Below are positions 8,174-16,158 of a stretch of DNA of 64,000 bases, in pieces. Made by a program: the position numbers and the translations under genes. Position 1 is the first letter of the stretch. Each line of letters starts with the position of its first letter. A model generated the notes under the pieces. It was not told the DNA's origin and did not search any database. It saw nothing but the letters and a program-made list of their open reading frames with translations. Source of the DNA: Nocardiopsis ganjiahuensis DSM 45031 (GTDB lineage: Bacteria > Actinomycetota > Actinomycetes > Streptosporangiales > Streptosporangiaceae); assembly GCF_000341085.1 (NCBI RefSeq), contig NZ_ANBA01000007.1:62001-126000 (forward strand), in the 5' to 3' direction.

Positions 8174-8509
8174 TCAGCTCCAGAGCCGCTCCTGGCCGGG
8201 GACCTGCTCGCCGCCGCTGCCCGACCTCCTGGAGCGGCAGCGCAGGCAGGTCACCGGGCCGCCCGAGGGGCGCAGGCGCATCGGGTCCGGGGCGGCGGCG
8301 CACACCACCGCCGGGATCTCCACGCCCACCCACACCCGGGTGGTGAGTTCGTGGACGATGCTGCCGTCGCCGATCCGGGCCGCCTTCGCCCCGGCCAGTT
8401 CGGAACGGCGGCGGCGCAGTGTGGCGGCTAGGTGTTCGACGTCGGGTCCGGCGGGGGCGGAAGCGGGGCCGGGGGCAGGGGCGGGTTCGGAGGCGGGGTG
8501 TTCGGTCAT
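8174..8509 (-). CDS. Hypothetical small protein
   Basis: 111 residues; ATG with GGAGGG 2 nt upstream. N-terminus is Pro/Ala-rich, then a charged helix (HLAATLRRRRSELAGAKAARIGDG) and a C-terminal part with three cysteines (VVCAAAP, TCLRCRSR). CxxC could bind a metal, but no family is recognised. The shared TetR-type palindrome copy 2 lies about 145 bp upstream. Confidence 0.6.
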   Translation of the reverse strand: MTEHPASEPAPAPGPASAPAGPDVEHLAATLRRRRSELAGAKAARIGDGSIVHELTTRVWVGVEIPAVVCAAAPDPMRLRPSGGPVTCLRCRSRRSGSGGEQVPGQERLWS

Positions 8510-8652
8510 GCCCTCCAGGATGCCGTGCCGGGGCCGGACCCGCACCCGGGCACGCGGCCGGGCAGAGGCGCGGGGGAGGGGTGTGCCCCGCCTCGACCGC
8601 GCTCCTCACCCCCCAGGACGCCGAGGTCGGTTCCGGGACACCCGCAAATCCG

Positions 8653-8671
8653 GAACCGACTGGTCGGTATG
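8653..8671. promoter_or_regulatory. TetR-type operator, copy 2
   Basis: Identical 19-mer to copy 1 (palindrome at 8655-8668), lying between the small hypothetical gene and the 3' end of the histidine phosphatase gene. Probably puts the small gene under the same repressor as the acyl-CoA dehydrogenase. Confidence 0.55.
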
Positions 8672-8694
8672 TGATGGGCCCGAGAGAAGTCCGC

Positions 8695-9330
8695 TCAGCG
8701 GTAGGTCATCAGCTCCGGGCCGCCGTGTTCCAGGTGGGCGTGGTCGTTGAACGACAGCAGCTGCGTGCCGCCGCGGCCGTGCACCAGCTTGCTCACCGAA
8801 CCGTTGACCACCACCCGGTTCATCGCGATGAACCCCGCGGCAGGGGTGTCCAGCAGCGTCGAGCAGACCGCGCCGATCACTCCGGCCGAGGTGAACACCA
8901 GGGCCGTCCGTCCCTTGCCCACGGCGGCCGCGACCTCGCCCAGGGCCGCCCGCACACCGTCACGGAACAGCGGCCACGAATCCTCACCCGCCTCACCCGT
9001 ACCGGTCCAGGAGGTCAGGGCGGCGTCCAGCCGCTGCTGGAGCGATCCGGTTTCGATGGGATAGCGGTCCAGCAGGTTCAGGTGGTCGTACTCGTTCCAC
9101 CGGTCGTCCACCACGGGCTCGACGTCGATCCCGGCCTCGGCCAGGGCGGTGGCGGCGGTCTGGCGCTGGCGACGCAGTGACCCCGACACCACGGGGCCCA
9201 CGTCCAGCTCACGCCGTTTGAGCTCGGCGCCCAGCAGGCGCGCCTGTTCGTATCCGGTGGGGCTCAGTTCGTCGTAGTCCGCCGCCTCGGGGGAGGCCTT
9301 ACCGTGGCGGATCAGGTAGATCGTTGGCAT
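8695..9330 (-). CDS. Histidine phosphatase family protein
   Basis: 211 residues. YLIRHGKAS (residues 5-13) is the RHG catalytic motif with the phosphorylated His; VVSGSLRRQRQTA supplies the second Arg region and FTSAGVIGAV, in place of the usual FSHGG, lies where the second catalytic His is expected, which is a deviation from most phosphoglycerate-mutase-like members. Substrate unknown. No strong ribosome site precedes the ATG. Confidence 0.9.
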   Translation of the reverse strand: MPTIYLIRHGKASPEAADYDELSPTGYEQARLLGAELKRRELDVGPVVSGSLRRQRQTAATALAEAGIDVEPVVDDRWNEYDHLNLLDRYPIETGSLQQRLDAALTSWTGTGEAGEDSWPLFRDGVRAALGEVAAAVGKGRTALVFTSAGVIGAVCSTLLDTPAAGFIAMNRVVVNGSVSKLVHGRGGTQLLSFNDHAHLEHGGPELMTYR

Positions 9331-9467
9331 GCCGACACAGTACGGGTGGCCTCTCCCGACGCGAAACACCGGGCCGGGGAACCACACTTCTCCCCTTCTG
9401 GCCGGTATCAATGGAACCGGCGGCCCCCCAACCCCCGAAGGACTGTCCCTTCGTCGGTGAGGAGAAC

Positions 9468-10706
9468 ATGGGAGAGCTGCCCCCGGAGGGTCGCACCCTG
9501 CGGCACCGTGTCCGGGCCGTGGCGGTGGAGACACGCGAGCGCGTGTCCTCCCACGCCTCCCTGATCGTGCTGGCCGTCATCGCGGCCGCACTGGCCTGGA
9601 CCATCGCGGGCGGTCTCATCAAGGACCACAGCCCCTTCTTCGCGCCGATCGCCGCGGTCATCGCGCTCAACGCCTCGGGCGCCGAACGCGGGGCCAACGC
9701 GCTCCGGCTGCTCATGGGGGTGTTCGTCGGCATCCTCGCGGGTGAGCTCGCGTTACTGGTCACCGACCGCAACGACGTGGCGATGGCGCTGGCCACCGCG
9801 GGCGCCATGACGGTGGCCGCGGCGATCAACGCCGAACGGATCGTGGTCGGCCAGGCCGCCGCGAGCGCCATCCTCACCACGATCTTCGTCGGGGCGGCCA
9901 GCCCCGGAATCGACCGGTTCGTGGACGCCCTCATCGGGGCGGGGGTGGCCCTCGCCTTCAGTCAGTTCTTCTTCCCGGCCCGGCTCGTGGCCATGCTGCG
10001 CCGGATCGAGGAGGACGCGCTGAAGGAGATGGCCAGCATGCTCGCCCTGGTCGGCCAGTCCCTCGGAGAGGAGGGCGACACCTCCAGCGAGCAGGTGGTC
10101 AACCGGCTCGGTGACCTCAGCAGACCGATGGCCCAGCTCAGCAAGGCCCGGGAGGGGAGCAGGTCCACGATCCGGCTCTCCACCATCCGCTGGGGCGACC
10201 CGCAGCCGGTACTGGACGAGGACGAGGTCATCGAGCGGCTCATCCTGCTGGGCGAGAGCTGCCTGTTCCTGTCCCGTACCACCACGTCCATGGGGGTGGA
10301 GGAACGCCAGGAGCTGGCGCCGATCGTGAGCGGCATGGCGGACGTGCTCGCCACCCTGGCCGACGACCTCAGCAGCCGCGAGGCCCGTGAACAGGCGGTG
10401 GAACAGGCCCTGATGGCGGCGCGCACCTACGGAGCGGGCTCCCCGGAGGACGACCCCGTCACCCACGCGACCCACCTCGCGGTGGAGATGGTCGCCAGCG
10501 ACATCATGGTGTTCGCCGGGATCAGGTTCGACGAGGTCGAGGACGTCCTCCTGGGCGATCTGGAGGACCCCACGGTCCCGCATCCGCAGGGGGAGCCGTG
10601 GCTGCCCTGGCTGCGCTGGCGCCCCCGGTGGCGCCCGGAGTGGCGGCGGCCGGGCCGCCGCCGTCCCGGTCCCGATGAAGGTCCCCCGACGGAGGGATCC
10701 AGCTGA
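9468..10706 (+). CDS. FUSC / aromatic acid exporter-like membrane protein
   Basis: 412 residues from an ATG preceded by GAGGAGAAC. Residues 30-180 hold about six membrane helices (LIVLAVIAAALAWTIAGGL, FFAPIAAVIALNA, LLMGVFVGILAGELALLV and so on), the FUSC/ArAE pattern; the C-terminal half is a helical cytoplasmic domain ending in a Trp/Arg/Pro-rich tail. Such proteins export aromatic acids or act in the envelope. Leu96 is encoded by TTA (9753-9755), the codon read by the bldA tRNA in streptomycetes and the only in-frame TTA I noticed in the window. Confidence 0.88.
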   Translation: MGELPPEGRTLRHRVRAVAVETRERVSSHASLIVLAVIAAALAWTIAGGLIKDHSPFFAPIAAVIALNASGAERGANALRLLMGVFVGILAGELALLVTDRNDVAMALATAGAMTVAAAINAERIVVGQAAASAILTTIFVGAASPGIDRFVDALIGAGVALAFSQFFFPARLVAMLRRIEEDALKEMASMLALVGQSLGEEGDTSSEQVVNRLGDLSRPMAQLSKAREGSRSTIRLSTIRWGDPQPVLDEDEVIERLILLGESCLFLSRTTTSMGVEERQELAPIVSGMADVLATLADDLSSREAREQAVEQALMAARTYGAGSPEDDPVTHATHLAVEMVASDIMVFAGIRFDEVEDVLLGDLEDPTVPHPQGEPWLPWLRWRPRWRPEWRRPGRRRPGPDEGPPTEGSS

Positions 10707-10756
10707 GCGGGCCCAGTTGAACGGGCACGGTCGAGCGGGCACGGTCGAGCGGGCCC
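10705..10756. repeat. 14-bp tandem repeat after the FUSC gene
   Basis: About 3.7 copies of a 14-bp unit (GAGCGGGCACGGTC and variants); copies at 10721-10748 are the best preserved. It starts within the stop codon of the FUSC gene. No coding role visible. Confidence 0.7.
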
Positions 10757-10793
10757 TCACGAACGGTTCCCATGCCACGCGCCGAGTCGCGCC

Positions 10794-10824
10794 CGGGGCC
10801 CCCGGGTGCGGTACCGGGGCCCCG
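10794..10824 (+). terminator. G/C hairpin after FUSC gene
   Basis: CGGGGCCCCCGG pairs with CCGGGGCCCCG across an 8-nt loop with one bulge, about 90 bp after the FUSC stop. Probable transcription terminator. Confidence 0.55.
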
Positions 10825-10854
10825 GGGTGGGGCAGGGACCTTGCGGCAGGACCG

Positions 10855-11017
10855 CTAGGCCGTGTTCTTGAAGCATTCCGGGCGCGTGACCGCCAGGCCT
10901 CTCGCTGTGCATCTGCGCTCGTGCAGCACCACCAGGCCGAACTTCGCACATCGGCTTGCGAGAGATTGCCTGACGACCGCGAGCTCATCCGAAAGCCTTC
11001 AGAAAAACACGACCTGG
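10855..11017. repeat. MITE-like inverted-repeat element, copy A
   Basis: 163-bp non-coding element. The two ends are imperfect inverted repeats over about 50 bp: left CTAGGCCGTGTTCTTGAAG, right (reverse complement) CCAGGTCGTGTTTTTCTGAAG, each followed by a CTCTCGC block. It shares its outer ends and the block GCGAGAGATTGCCTG with copy B at 60446-60650. It has no transposase. Structure suggests a miniature transposable element or a mobile RNA hairpin; the CTAG ends suggest an IS5-like target. Confidence 0.65.
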
Positions 11018-11090
11018 CCATGGTGGCCTCCGCACTCCTACAGTGGCGGAGCATCGACCAGAACAGAACGTCGGCGGAAGAGGCGGGCCC

Positions 11091-11762
11091 GTGCAGCGCG
11101 GAGTGGGAAAGAAGCATCCGGCGCGTCGGATGGAGCGCGGGTTCGGTTACGGCGCGCTGGCGGGCCTGGCGCTCCTCGGGCTGTCCATACCGATCGGCCT
11201 GGTGATGAACCAGGTCGAGGACGGCCTGAACAGCCCCGTGTTCGTGGTGCCGGTCCTCCTGGGCAGCGTGCTGACCATCGCGGGCTGGATCATGTGGGGT
11301 TCGTGGTCGGCGACGCTGGACCAGTACTCCGAACCGCTCAGCACGACCGCGAAGCTCACCCTGGCCGCCACCGCCGGGACCGTCCTGGGCCTGCTGTGCC
11401 TCCTGGTCGCCGGGTTTCCCCTCGCCATGTACCAAGAAACCGATCCTCCGGTCTGGGCGCTCCCCATGGTCCTCGGCGTCGGCGGCCTGGGCGTCCTCCT
11501 CTTCGGGGGCACCATCGTCGGGGCCGCCGTCTGCGGCGGGATCGCGCTGGGCGGCCCGCGGTGGTGGTGGGTGGGCGTACTCCTGTCCGGTGGCCTGGGC
11601 GCGGTCGGCGCCGGAGTGGCCCTGGCGTGGGTACCGCTCACCGTGCTGGGCGTCGTCGGTCTGGTCGCGGCCTGTTTCGGCTACCCCGCGGCGCTGCGGT
11701 CCGGCCTCAGGCAGCGCAGGCCGGACGCGGTGCGGGAGGCCCGGCGCAGGGGGGCCGGCTGA
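11091..11762 (+). CDS. Hypothetical polytopic membrane protein
   Basis: 223 residues from a GTG with GGAAGAGG 7 nt upstream; another in-frame GTG at 11043 would add 16 residues. About six membrane helices: YGALAGLALLGLSIPIGLVM, VFVVPVLLGSVLTIAGWIM, LTLAATAGTVLGLLCLLVAGF, LPMVLGVGGLGVLLFGG, WWWVGVLLSGGLGAVGAG and VPLTVLGVVGLVAACFG. Short basic tails at both ends. No family recognised. It lies just after MITE-like copy A. Confidence 0.7.
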   Translation: MQRGVGKKHPARRMERGFGYGALAGLALLGLSIPIGLVMNQVEDGLNSPVFVVPVLLGSVLTIAGWIMWGSWSATLDQYSEPLSTTAKLTLAATAGTVLGLLCLLVAGFPLAMYQETDPPVWALPMVLGVGGLGVLLFGGTIVGAAVCGGIALGGPRWWWVGVLLSGGLGAVGAGVALAWVPLTVLGVVGLVAACFGYPAALRSGLRQRRPDAVREARRRGAG

Positions 11763-11785
11763 CCGCCGCCCCGCGGGCCGCTCCT

Positions 11786-12370
11786 TCAGGCGCCACGGCC
11801 CTCCTGATCCCCGGACCGGACCGTGCCGCCGGTGGTGGCAGGCGGTGACCACCGGTGTGCCGCGATCCACTCCGCCAGGGACACCAGAGTGGTCTCCGCG
11901 CTGCTCGCCATATGGTCCCGTAGGGCACGGATGTCCTCGGGTGTGTCGCCCAGGACCGGATCTGCGCGCAGCAGGCGCCAGGACTGCTGGACGACGCTGC
12001 CGGCGCCCTGGGCGCACAGGCGCCAGTCCCAGCGAACGATGCCCTGCTCCGCGCCGCCGACGACGAAGGCGAACGCTGAGCCCGGATCGGCCTGGACCAC
12101 TTCGGAGCGGGTGATCCATTCACGCCCGTCGCGGCGGTTGCGTCCGCTGAACCGGGCACCGACCCAAGGGCCGTCTCCCGGCGCGTAGCTCACGGCGCCG
12201 GCGCTCGGGCTCCAGGTCTCGATCAGGGACACGTCGCTGATCAGGGGATAGACGAAGTCCGGCGGCGCGTCGACCCAGCACCGCCTGGTGAAGGCGAAGG
12301 GCGTCAGATCGAGGTCGGCCAGCGGGTCCCGCGAGTCAGGGGTGGTGTTCTCGGATGTGGTCGTGCTCAT
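11786..12370 (-). CDS. SRPBCC (START/Bet v1-like) family protein
   Basis: 194 residues from the ATG at MSTTTSEN; a TTG four codons upstream is an alternative. FAFTRRCWVDAPPDFVYPLISDVSLIETWSP is the typical first strand and helix of the SRPBCC hydrophobic-pocket fold, and WDWRLCAQGAGSVVQQSWRLL a later strand. Likely binds a hydrophobic ligand or acts as a cyclase/aromatase-like helper; no substrate can be assigned. Divergent from an XRE regulator with a shared palindrome between them. Confidence 0.82.
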   Translation of the reverse strand: MSTTTSENTTPDSRDPLADLDLTPFAFTRRCWVDAPPDFVYPLISDVSLIETWSPSAGAVSYAPGDGPWVGARFSGRNRRDGREWITRSEVVQADPGSAFAFVVGGAEQGIVRWDWRLCAQGAGSVVQQSWRLLRADPVLGDTPEDIRALRDHMASSAETTLVSLAEWIAAHRWSPPATTGGTVRSGDQEGRGA

Positions 12371-12440
12371 CGGGGTCCCCAAGGGTGAAGGTGAGAGAGG
12401 GTGTGCGGCTCATCATGGCGACCGGCGCGGTGGGCGGCCA

Positions 12441-12470
12441 CACCCTGTGGATCCGTACCCCGACAGGGTG
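12441..12470. promoter_or_regulatory. Inverted repeat in divergent SRPBCC/XRE promoter region
   Basis: CACCCTGT and ACAGGGTG (8 bp, perfect) separated by 14 bp. It lies between the two divergent starts, so it is a candidate site for the XRE protein acting on itself and on the SRPBCC gene. Confidence 0.5.
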
Positions 12471-12506
12471 AGGCGCGGCTCGGCGATGCCGCGCATACTC
12501 GGTCCC

Positions 12507-13406
12507 ATGGACAAACACGGGCAGCTCGCCGACTTCCTCCAGGCACGCCGAGGCCTTCTGCGCCCCGAGGACGTCGGGCTGCGGACCTACGGCGAGCGCC
12601 GCCGGGTGCCGGGGCTGCGGAGGGAGGAGCTGGCGATGCTCGCGGGCATCAGCGCTCCGTACTACACCCGGCTCGAACAGGGGCGGTCGCGCAACGCCTC
12701 ACCCGAGGTGCTCGACGCCATCGCGACCGCCCTGTGTCTGGACGGGTCCGAGCGGGCCCATCTGCACGAGCTCGCCCGTCCACCGAAACGGGGCAGGGCC
12801 GCGCCCCGGCCCCGCCCCGAGCACGTCACCCCGGCTACCAGCGCGCTGCTCACCGCCCTCGAAGGCACCCCCGCCATCGTCATGGGCCGCCGCAGTGACG
12901 TTCTGGCCTGGAACACCCAGGGCCACGCGTTGTTCGCGGGCCATCTCGACCGGGGCGGCCCCGCCGAACCGGGCACTCGGCCGAACATGGCCAGGATGGT
13001 GTTCCTCGACGCCCACACCCGCGACCTCTACGCGGACTGGCCCGCCAAGGCCAGGGCCGTGGTCGGCAATCTGCGTCTGACCGCCGGCCGCCACCCGGAG
13101 GATCCCCTGCTGGCCGGTCTCGTCGGCGAGCTGATCATTCGCAGTCCGGAGTTCGCCGCCATGTGGGCGGACCACCGGATCCTGGCCTGCGATGTCGCCG
13201 ACTACGAGATGCGCCACCCCACGGTCGGGGCCCTGACCGTGACCCAGCAGACGGTCCAGAGCCCGCAGGGAAGCGGACCGGCCGTGGTGATCGCCACGGC
13301 CGCACCGGGGTCCCCGTCCGCGGCGGCCCTGGCTCTCCTCGCCCACGCCGGCGAGCCGAGCGGCGCGGCCCCGCTCCGCGAGAGCACCGGATCCCGACCA
13401 GCCTGA
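12507..13406 (+). CDS. XRE-family regulator, MmyB-like
   Basis: 299 residues. Residues 5-75 are a helix-turn-helix (DFLQARRGLLRPEDVGLRTYG, RRVPGLRREELAMLAGISAPYYTRLEQGR), the signature of the MmyB group; residues 105-270 form its PAS-like ligand domain (ALLTALEGTPAIVMGRRSDVLAWN, RMVFLDAHTRDLYADW). Members bind small hydrophobic ligands and control nearby enzymes. The divergent SRPBCC gene is the likely target; the MBL hydrolase downstream is another candidate. Confidence 0.93.
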   Translation: MDKHGQLADFLQARRGLLRPEDVGLRTYGERRRVPGLRREELAMLAGISAPYYTRLEQGRSRNASPEVLDAIATALCLDGSERAHLHELARPPKRGRAAPRPRPEHVTPATSALLTALEGTPAIVMGRRSDVLAWNTQGHALFAGHLDRGGPAEPGTRPNMARMVFLDAHTRDLYADWPAKARAVVGNLRLTAGRHPEDPLLAGLVGELIIRSPEFAAMWADHRILACDVADYEMRHPTVGALTVTQQTVQSPQGSGPAVVIATAAPGSPSAAALALLAHAGEPSGAAPLRESTGSRPA

Positions 13407-13441
13407 CCCAGGAAGCCCTCACCACCCAGGAAGCCCTCACC
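13406..13441. repeat. Perfect 18-bp tandem duplication
   Basis: ACCCAGGAAGCCCTCACC occurs twice head to tail (13406-13423, 13424-13441), directly after the XRE stop codon. Looks like a recent slippage duplication. Confidence 0.8.
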
Positions 13442-13639
13442 CACCCCTTCCGCGGCCGGGCGCGCCCGAGGAGCGGGGCGACGCCGCCACGGTGCCGCCT
13501 GCGCCCGCCGGGCCCCCACCGGGCCGCGGCATGCCCGCACGCCTGACCACGGGTGCGGCACTCCGCAGGACCACCACTGAACGGTGCCGGGCCCCACTCG
13601 CCCGGCACAGGACGAACCACGGACATCAGGAGAAACGCC

Positions 13640-14539
13640 ATGAGTAACATCACTCTCGGTGACGTAGAGATCACACGAGTCGAGGAAATGCACGGGCCGG
13701 TCGGCATGACACCGGCGGTCTTCATCCCCACGTCGACGAAACAGGAGTGGAACGAACACCGTTCCGTCCTCGCCCCGCACTTCCTCGACGAGGAGACCGA
13801 TATCTGCAGGATCGCCGTGCAGACGTGGGTGCTGCGCAGCGAGGGCAAGACCATCCTGATCGACACCGGGATCGGCAACCACAAGGAACGCCCCTACGCC
13901 CCGGCCTGGGGGCACCTGGATCTGGACTTCCTCGGCAACCTGGAACGGGCGGGCGTCCAGCCCGACGATGTCGACATCGTGGTCAACACCCACCTGCACG
14001 TCGATCACGTCGGCTGGAACACACGCCTGGAGGGCCAGTCCTGGGTTCCGACCTTCCGCAACGCCTCGTACCTGATGCCCAGAGCGGACTTCGAGTTCTG
14101 GAACCCTGCGAACAACCCCAGGATCGCCGGAGGGGTCAACCAGAACGTCTTCGAGGACAGCGTCGCGCCGGTCCACGCCGCCGGCCAGGTGACGCTCTGG
14201 GAGGGGGACCACCGCATCGACGCGAACCTGCGTCTGCGGGCCGCGCCCGGCCACACCCCGGGGTCGAGCGTGGTGATGCTGGACTCCGGCACCGAGCGCG
14301 CGGTGTTCGCGGGGGACCTGCTGCACTCCCCGTTCCAGATCATGCACCCCGAACACAACAGCTGCTTCTGCGAGGACGCCCAGGCCTCCCGCAGGACCCG
14401 GCAGGAGATTCTCGGCTGGGCCGCCGATACCGGTGCGCTGGTCCTGCCCGCCCACTTCACCGGGCACGGCGCGCTGGAAGTGGAACGCAGTGGCGGCTCG
14501 TTCGGCATCAAGCGGTGGGCCGCGCTCGACCGGCTCTGA
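13640..14539 (+). CDS. MBL-fold metallo-hydrolase
   Basis: 299 residues; ATG with AGGAGAAAC upstream. HLHVDH at residues 118-123 is the metallo-beta-lactamase zinc motif; LRAAPGHTPGSSVVML, VFAGDLLHSPFQ and VLPAHFTGHGALE give the later His and Asp ligands. The overall length and WVLRSEGKTILIDTGIGN place it near the lactonase/sulfatase-like MBL group. Substrate unknown; a hydrolase of esters or lactones is plausible. It follows the XRE regulator and precedes a carboxylesterase on the same strand. Confidence 0.92.
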   Translation: MSNITLGDVEITRVEEMHGPVGMTPAVFIPTSTKQEWNEHRSVLAPHFLDEETDICRIAVQTWVLRSEGKTILIDTGIGNHKERPYAPAWGHLDLDFLGNLERAGVQPDDVDIVVNTHLHVDHVGWNTRLEGQSWVPTFRNASYLMPRADFEFWNPANNPRIAGGVNQNVFEDSVAPVHAAGQVTLWEGDHRIDANLRLRAAPGHTPGSSVVMLDSGTERAVFAGDLLHSPFQIMHPEHNSCFCEDAQASRRTRQEILGWAADTGALVLPAHFTGHGALEVERSGGSFGIKRWAALDRL

Positions 14540-14652
14540 CCCGAGGCCGGGTCCCGGCCTGCCGGCCGATGCCGGAGGCCGGACCCCGGTCCGGTTTCGT
14601 CTCGAACACCTTCGTTCCGGCCGCCCACCCGGGCCCGGGGAAAGGAACCGTC

Positions 14653-16158
14653 GTGCACCACGACACCGACGTCGTCACCACCGCTCAGGGGGCGGTCCGC
14701 GGAATGCGGAAGGACACCGCCACCGTCTTCCTCAACATTCCCTATGCCGCTCCGCCGCGCGGCGCCGGCCGATTCGCCCCGCCGAGGCCGCACGAACCAT
14801 GGGACGGCGTACGGGATGCCACCGCGCCGGGGCCCAACGCACCGCAGGCCGCGCGCGGGCTCGGCGAGGTGGACATGTCCCCCTACTTCGGCACCGGCTG
14901 GAGCCGAGGGGAGGACCACCTCACCGTCAACGTCTGGAGACCCGCCGACGCGGACGGGGACCTGCCCGTCATGGTCTTCGTCCACGGCGGCGGCTTCGTC
15001 GCCGGATCGACCCGCTCCGCGCTCTACGACGGCGCCGCCTTCGCCCGCCACGGCGTCGTCCTCGTCACCGTCAACTACCGGCTCGGCATCCCGGGCTTCC
15101 TCGACCTGCCCGGGGCGCCCGCCAACCGGGGCCTGCTCGACGTGGTGGCCGCGCTGCGCTGGGTGCGGGAGAACATCACCGCTTTCGGCGGTGACCGCCG
15201 CAATGTCACGATCTTCGGTCAGTCGGCCGGGGCCACCATCGTCGGCGGGGTCCTCGCCGCCCCCGAGGCCACCGGCCTCTTCCAGCGGGCGATCGTCCAG
15301 AGCGGCAGCGGCTCGGGGGCGTTCACCCCCGAGCAGGCCCGCCGCGTCAGCGAGGCGGCGGCCGAGGCCCTGGGCGTCGAGCGCCACGCCGACGCCTTCG
15401 CGGAGGTCTCCGACGAACGGCTGGTCGAGGCCGTGGGCCGACTCGCGGCCGTCGACCTGCGGACCGGGACCCACTTCGACCCCCTGGTCGGGCTCAGCCC
15501 CGTCGGCCTGGTCCTGGACACGCAGCCCGCGCGATCCGTCGCCGCCGGCCTCGGTGCCGATGTCGACCTGCTCATCGGTACCAACGCCGAGGAGGGGAAC
15601 CTCTACCTCGTCCCCGTGGGCGAGCACGCCGCCTCCACAACGGCCGACGTCCACGCGGTGGCGGCCCGCACGCACCCGGATCCGGAGCGGCTGGTCGAGG
15701 CGTACCGCGCGTCACGGCCGGAAGCGTCCCCCGGTGAGCTGAGGTCCGCGATCCTGGGTGACGCCGCGTTCGGTGCGGGCAGCCGGGCCCTGGCCGACGC
15801 GCACGCGACGCACCCCCGGTCCCGCACCTTCGGCTACGAATTCGCCTGGCGCTCCACCGCCATGGGAGGCGCACTCGGCGCCGCCCACACGGTGGAACTC
15901 CCCTTCGTCTTCGATCGCACGCACCTTCCCCGGCTGCACGGCCCGCACGGCCTGCTCGGCCCCCAGCGGCCGCCTGCCGACCTCGCCGCGCGGATGCACG
16001 GGGCCTGGGTCCGCTTCGCCCGGACCGGAGACCCCGGCTGGGAGCCGTACACCACCGAGCGCCGGGCCACCATGCGCATCGACGCGGAGTGGACCCTGAT
16101 CGACGACCCCCGGGGCCAGGAACGACGAGCCTGGTCCCCCGGGAACCGCCACCCCTAG
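14653..16158 (+). CDS. Carboxylesterase type B
   Basis: 501 residues, normal for the family, from a GTG with AAAGGA upstream. MVFVHGGGFVAGS is the oxyanion-hole motif; Ser191 in FGQSAGA is the nucleophile, Glu near residue 313 (GTNAEEGN) and His near 412 (AAHTVELPF) complete the triad. No signal peptide, so cytosolic. Hydrolyses carboxylic esters; substrate unknown. It is 113 bp after the MBL hydrolase and convergent with the molybdopterin oxidoreductase gene, their stop codons overlapping by four bases (16155-16158). Confidence 0.93.
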   Translation: MHHDTDVVTTAQGAVRGMRKDTATVFLNIPYAAPPRGAGRFAPPRPHEPWDGVRDATAPGPNAPQAARGLGEVDMSPYFGTGWSRGEDHLTVNVWRPADADGDLPVMVFVHGGGFVAGSTRSALYDGAAFARHGVVLVTVNYRLGIPGFLDLPGAPANRGLLDVVAALRWVRENITAFGGDRRNVTIFGQSAGATIVGGVLAAPEATGLFQRAIVQSGSGSGAFTPEQARRVSEAAAEALGVERHADAFAEVSDERLVEAVGRLAAVDLRTGTHFDPLVGLSPVGLVLDTQPARSVAAGLGADVDLLIGTNAEEGNLYLVPVGEHAASTTADVHAVAARTHPDPERLVEAYRASRPEASPGELRSAILGDAAFGAGSRALADAHATHPRSRTFGYEFAWRSTAMGGALGAAHTVELPFVFDRTHLPRLHGPHGLLGPQRPPADLAARMHGAWVRFARTGDPGWEPYTTERRATMRIDAEWTLIDDPRGQERRAWSPGNRHP

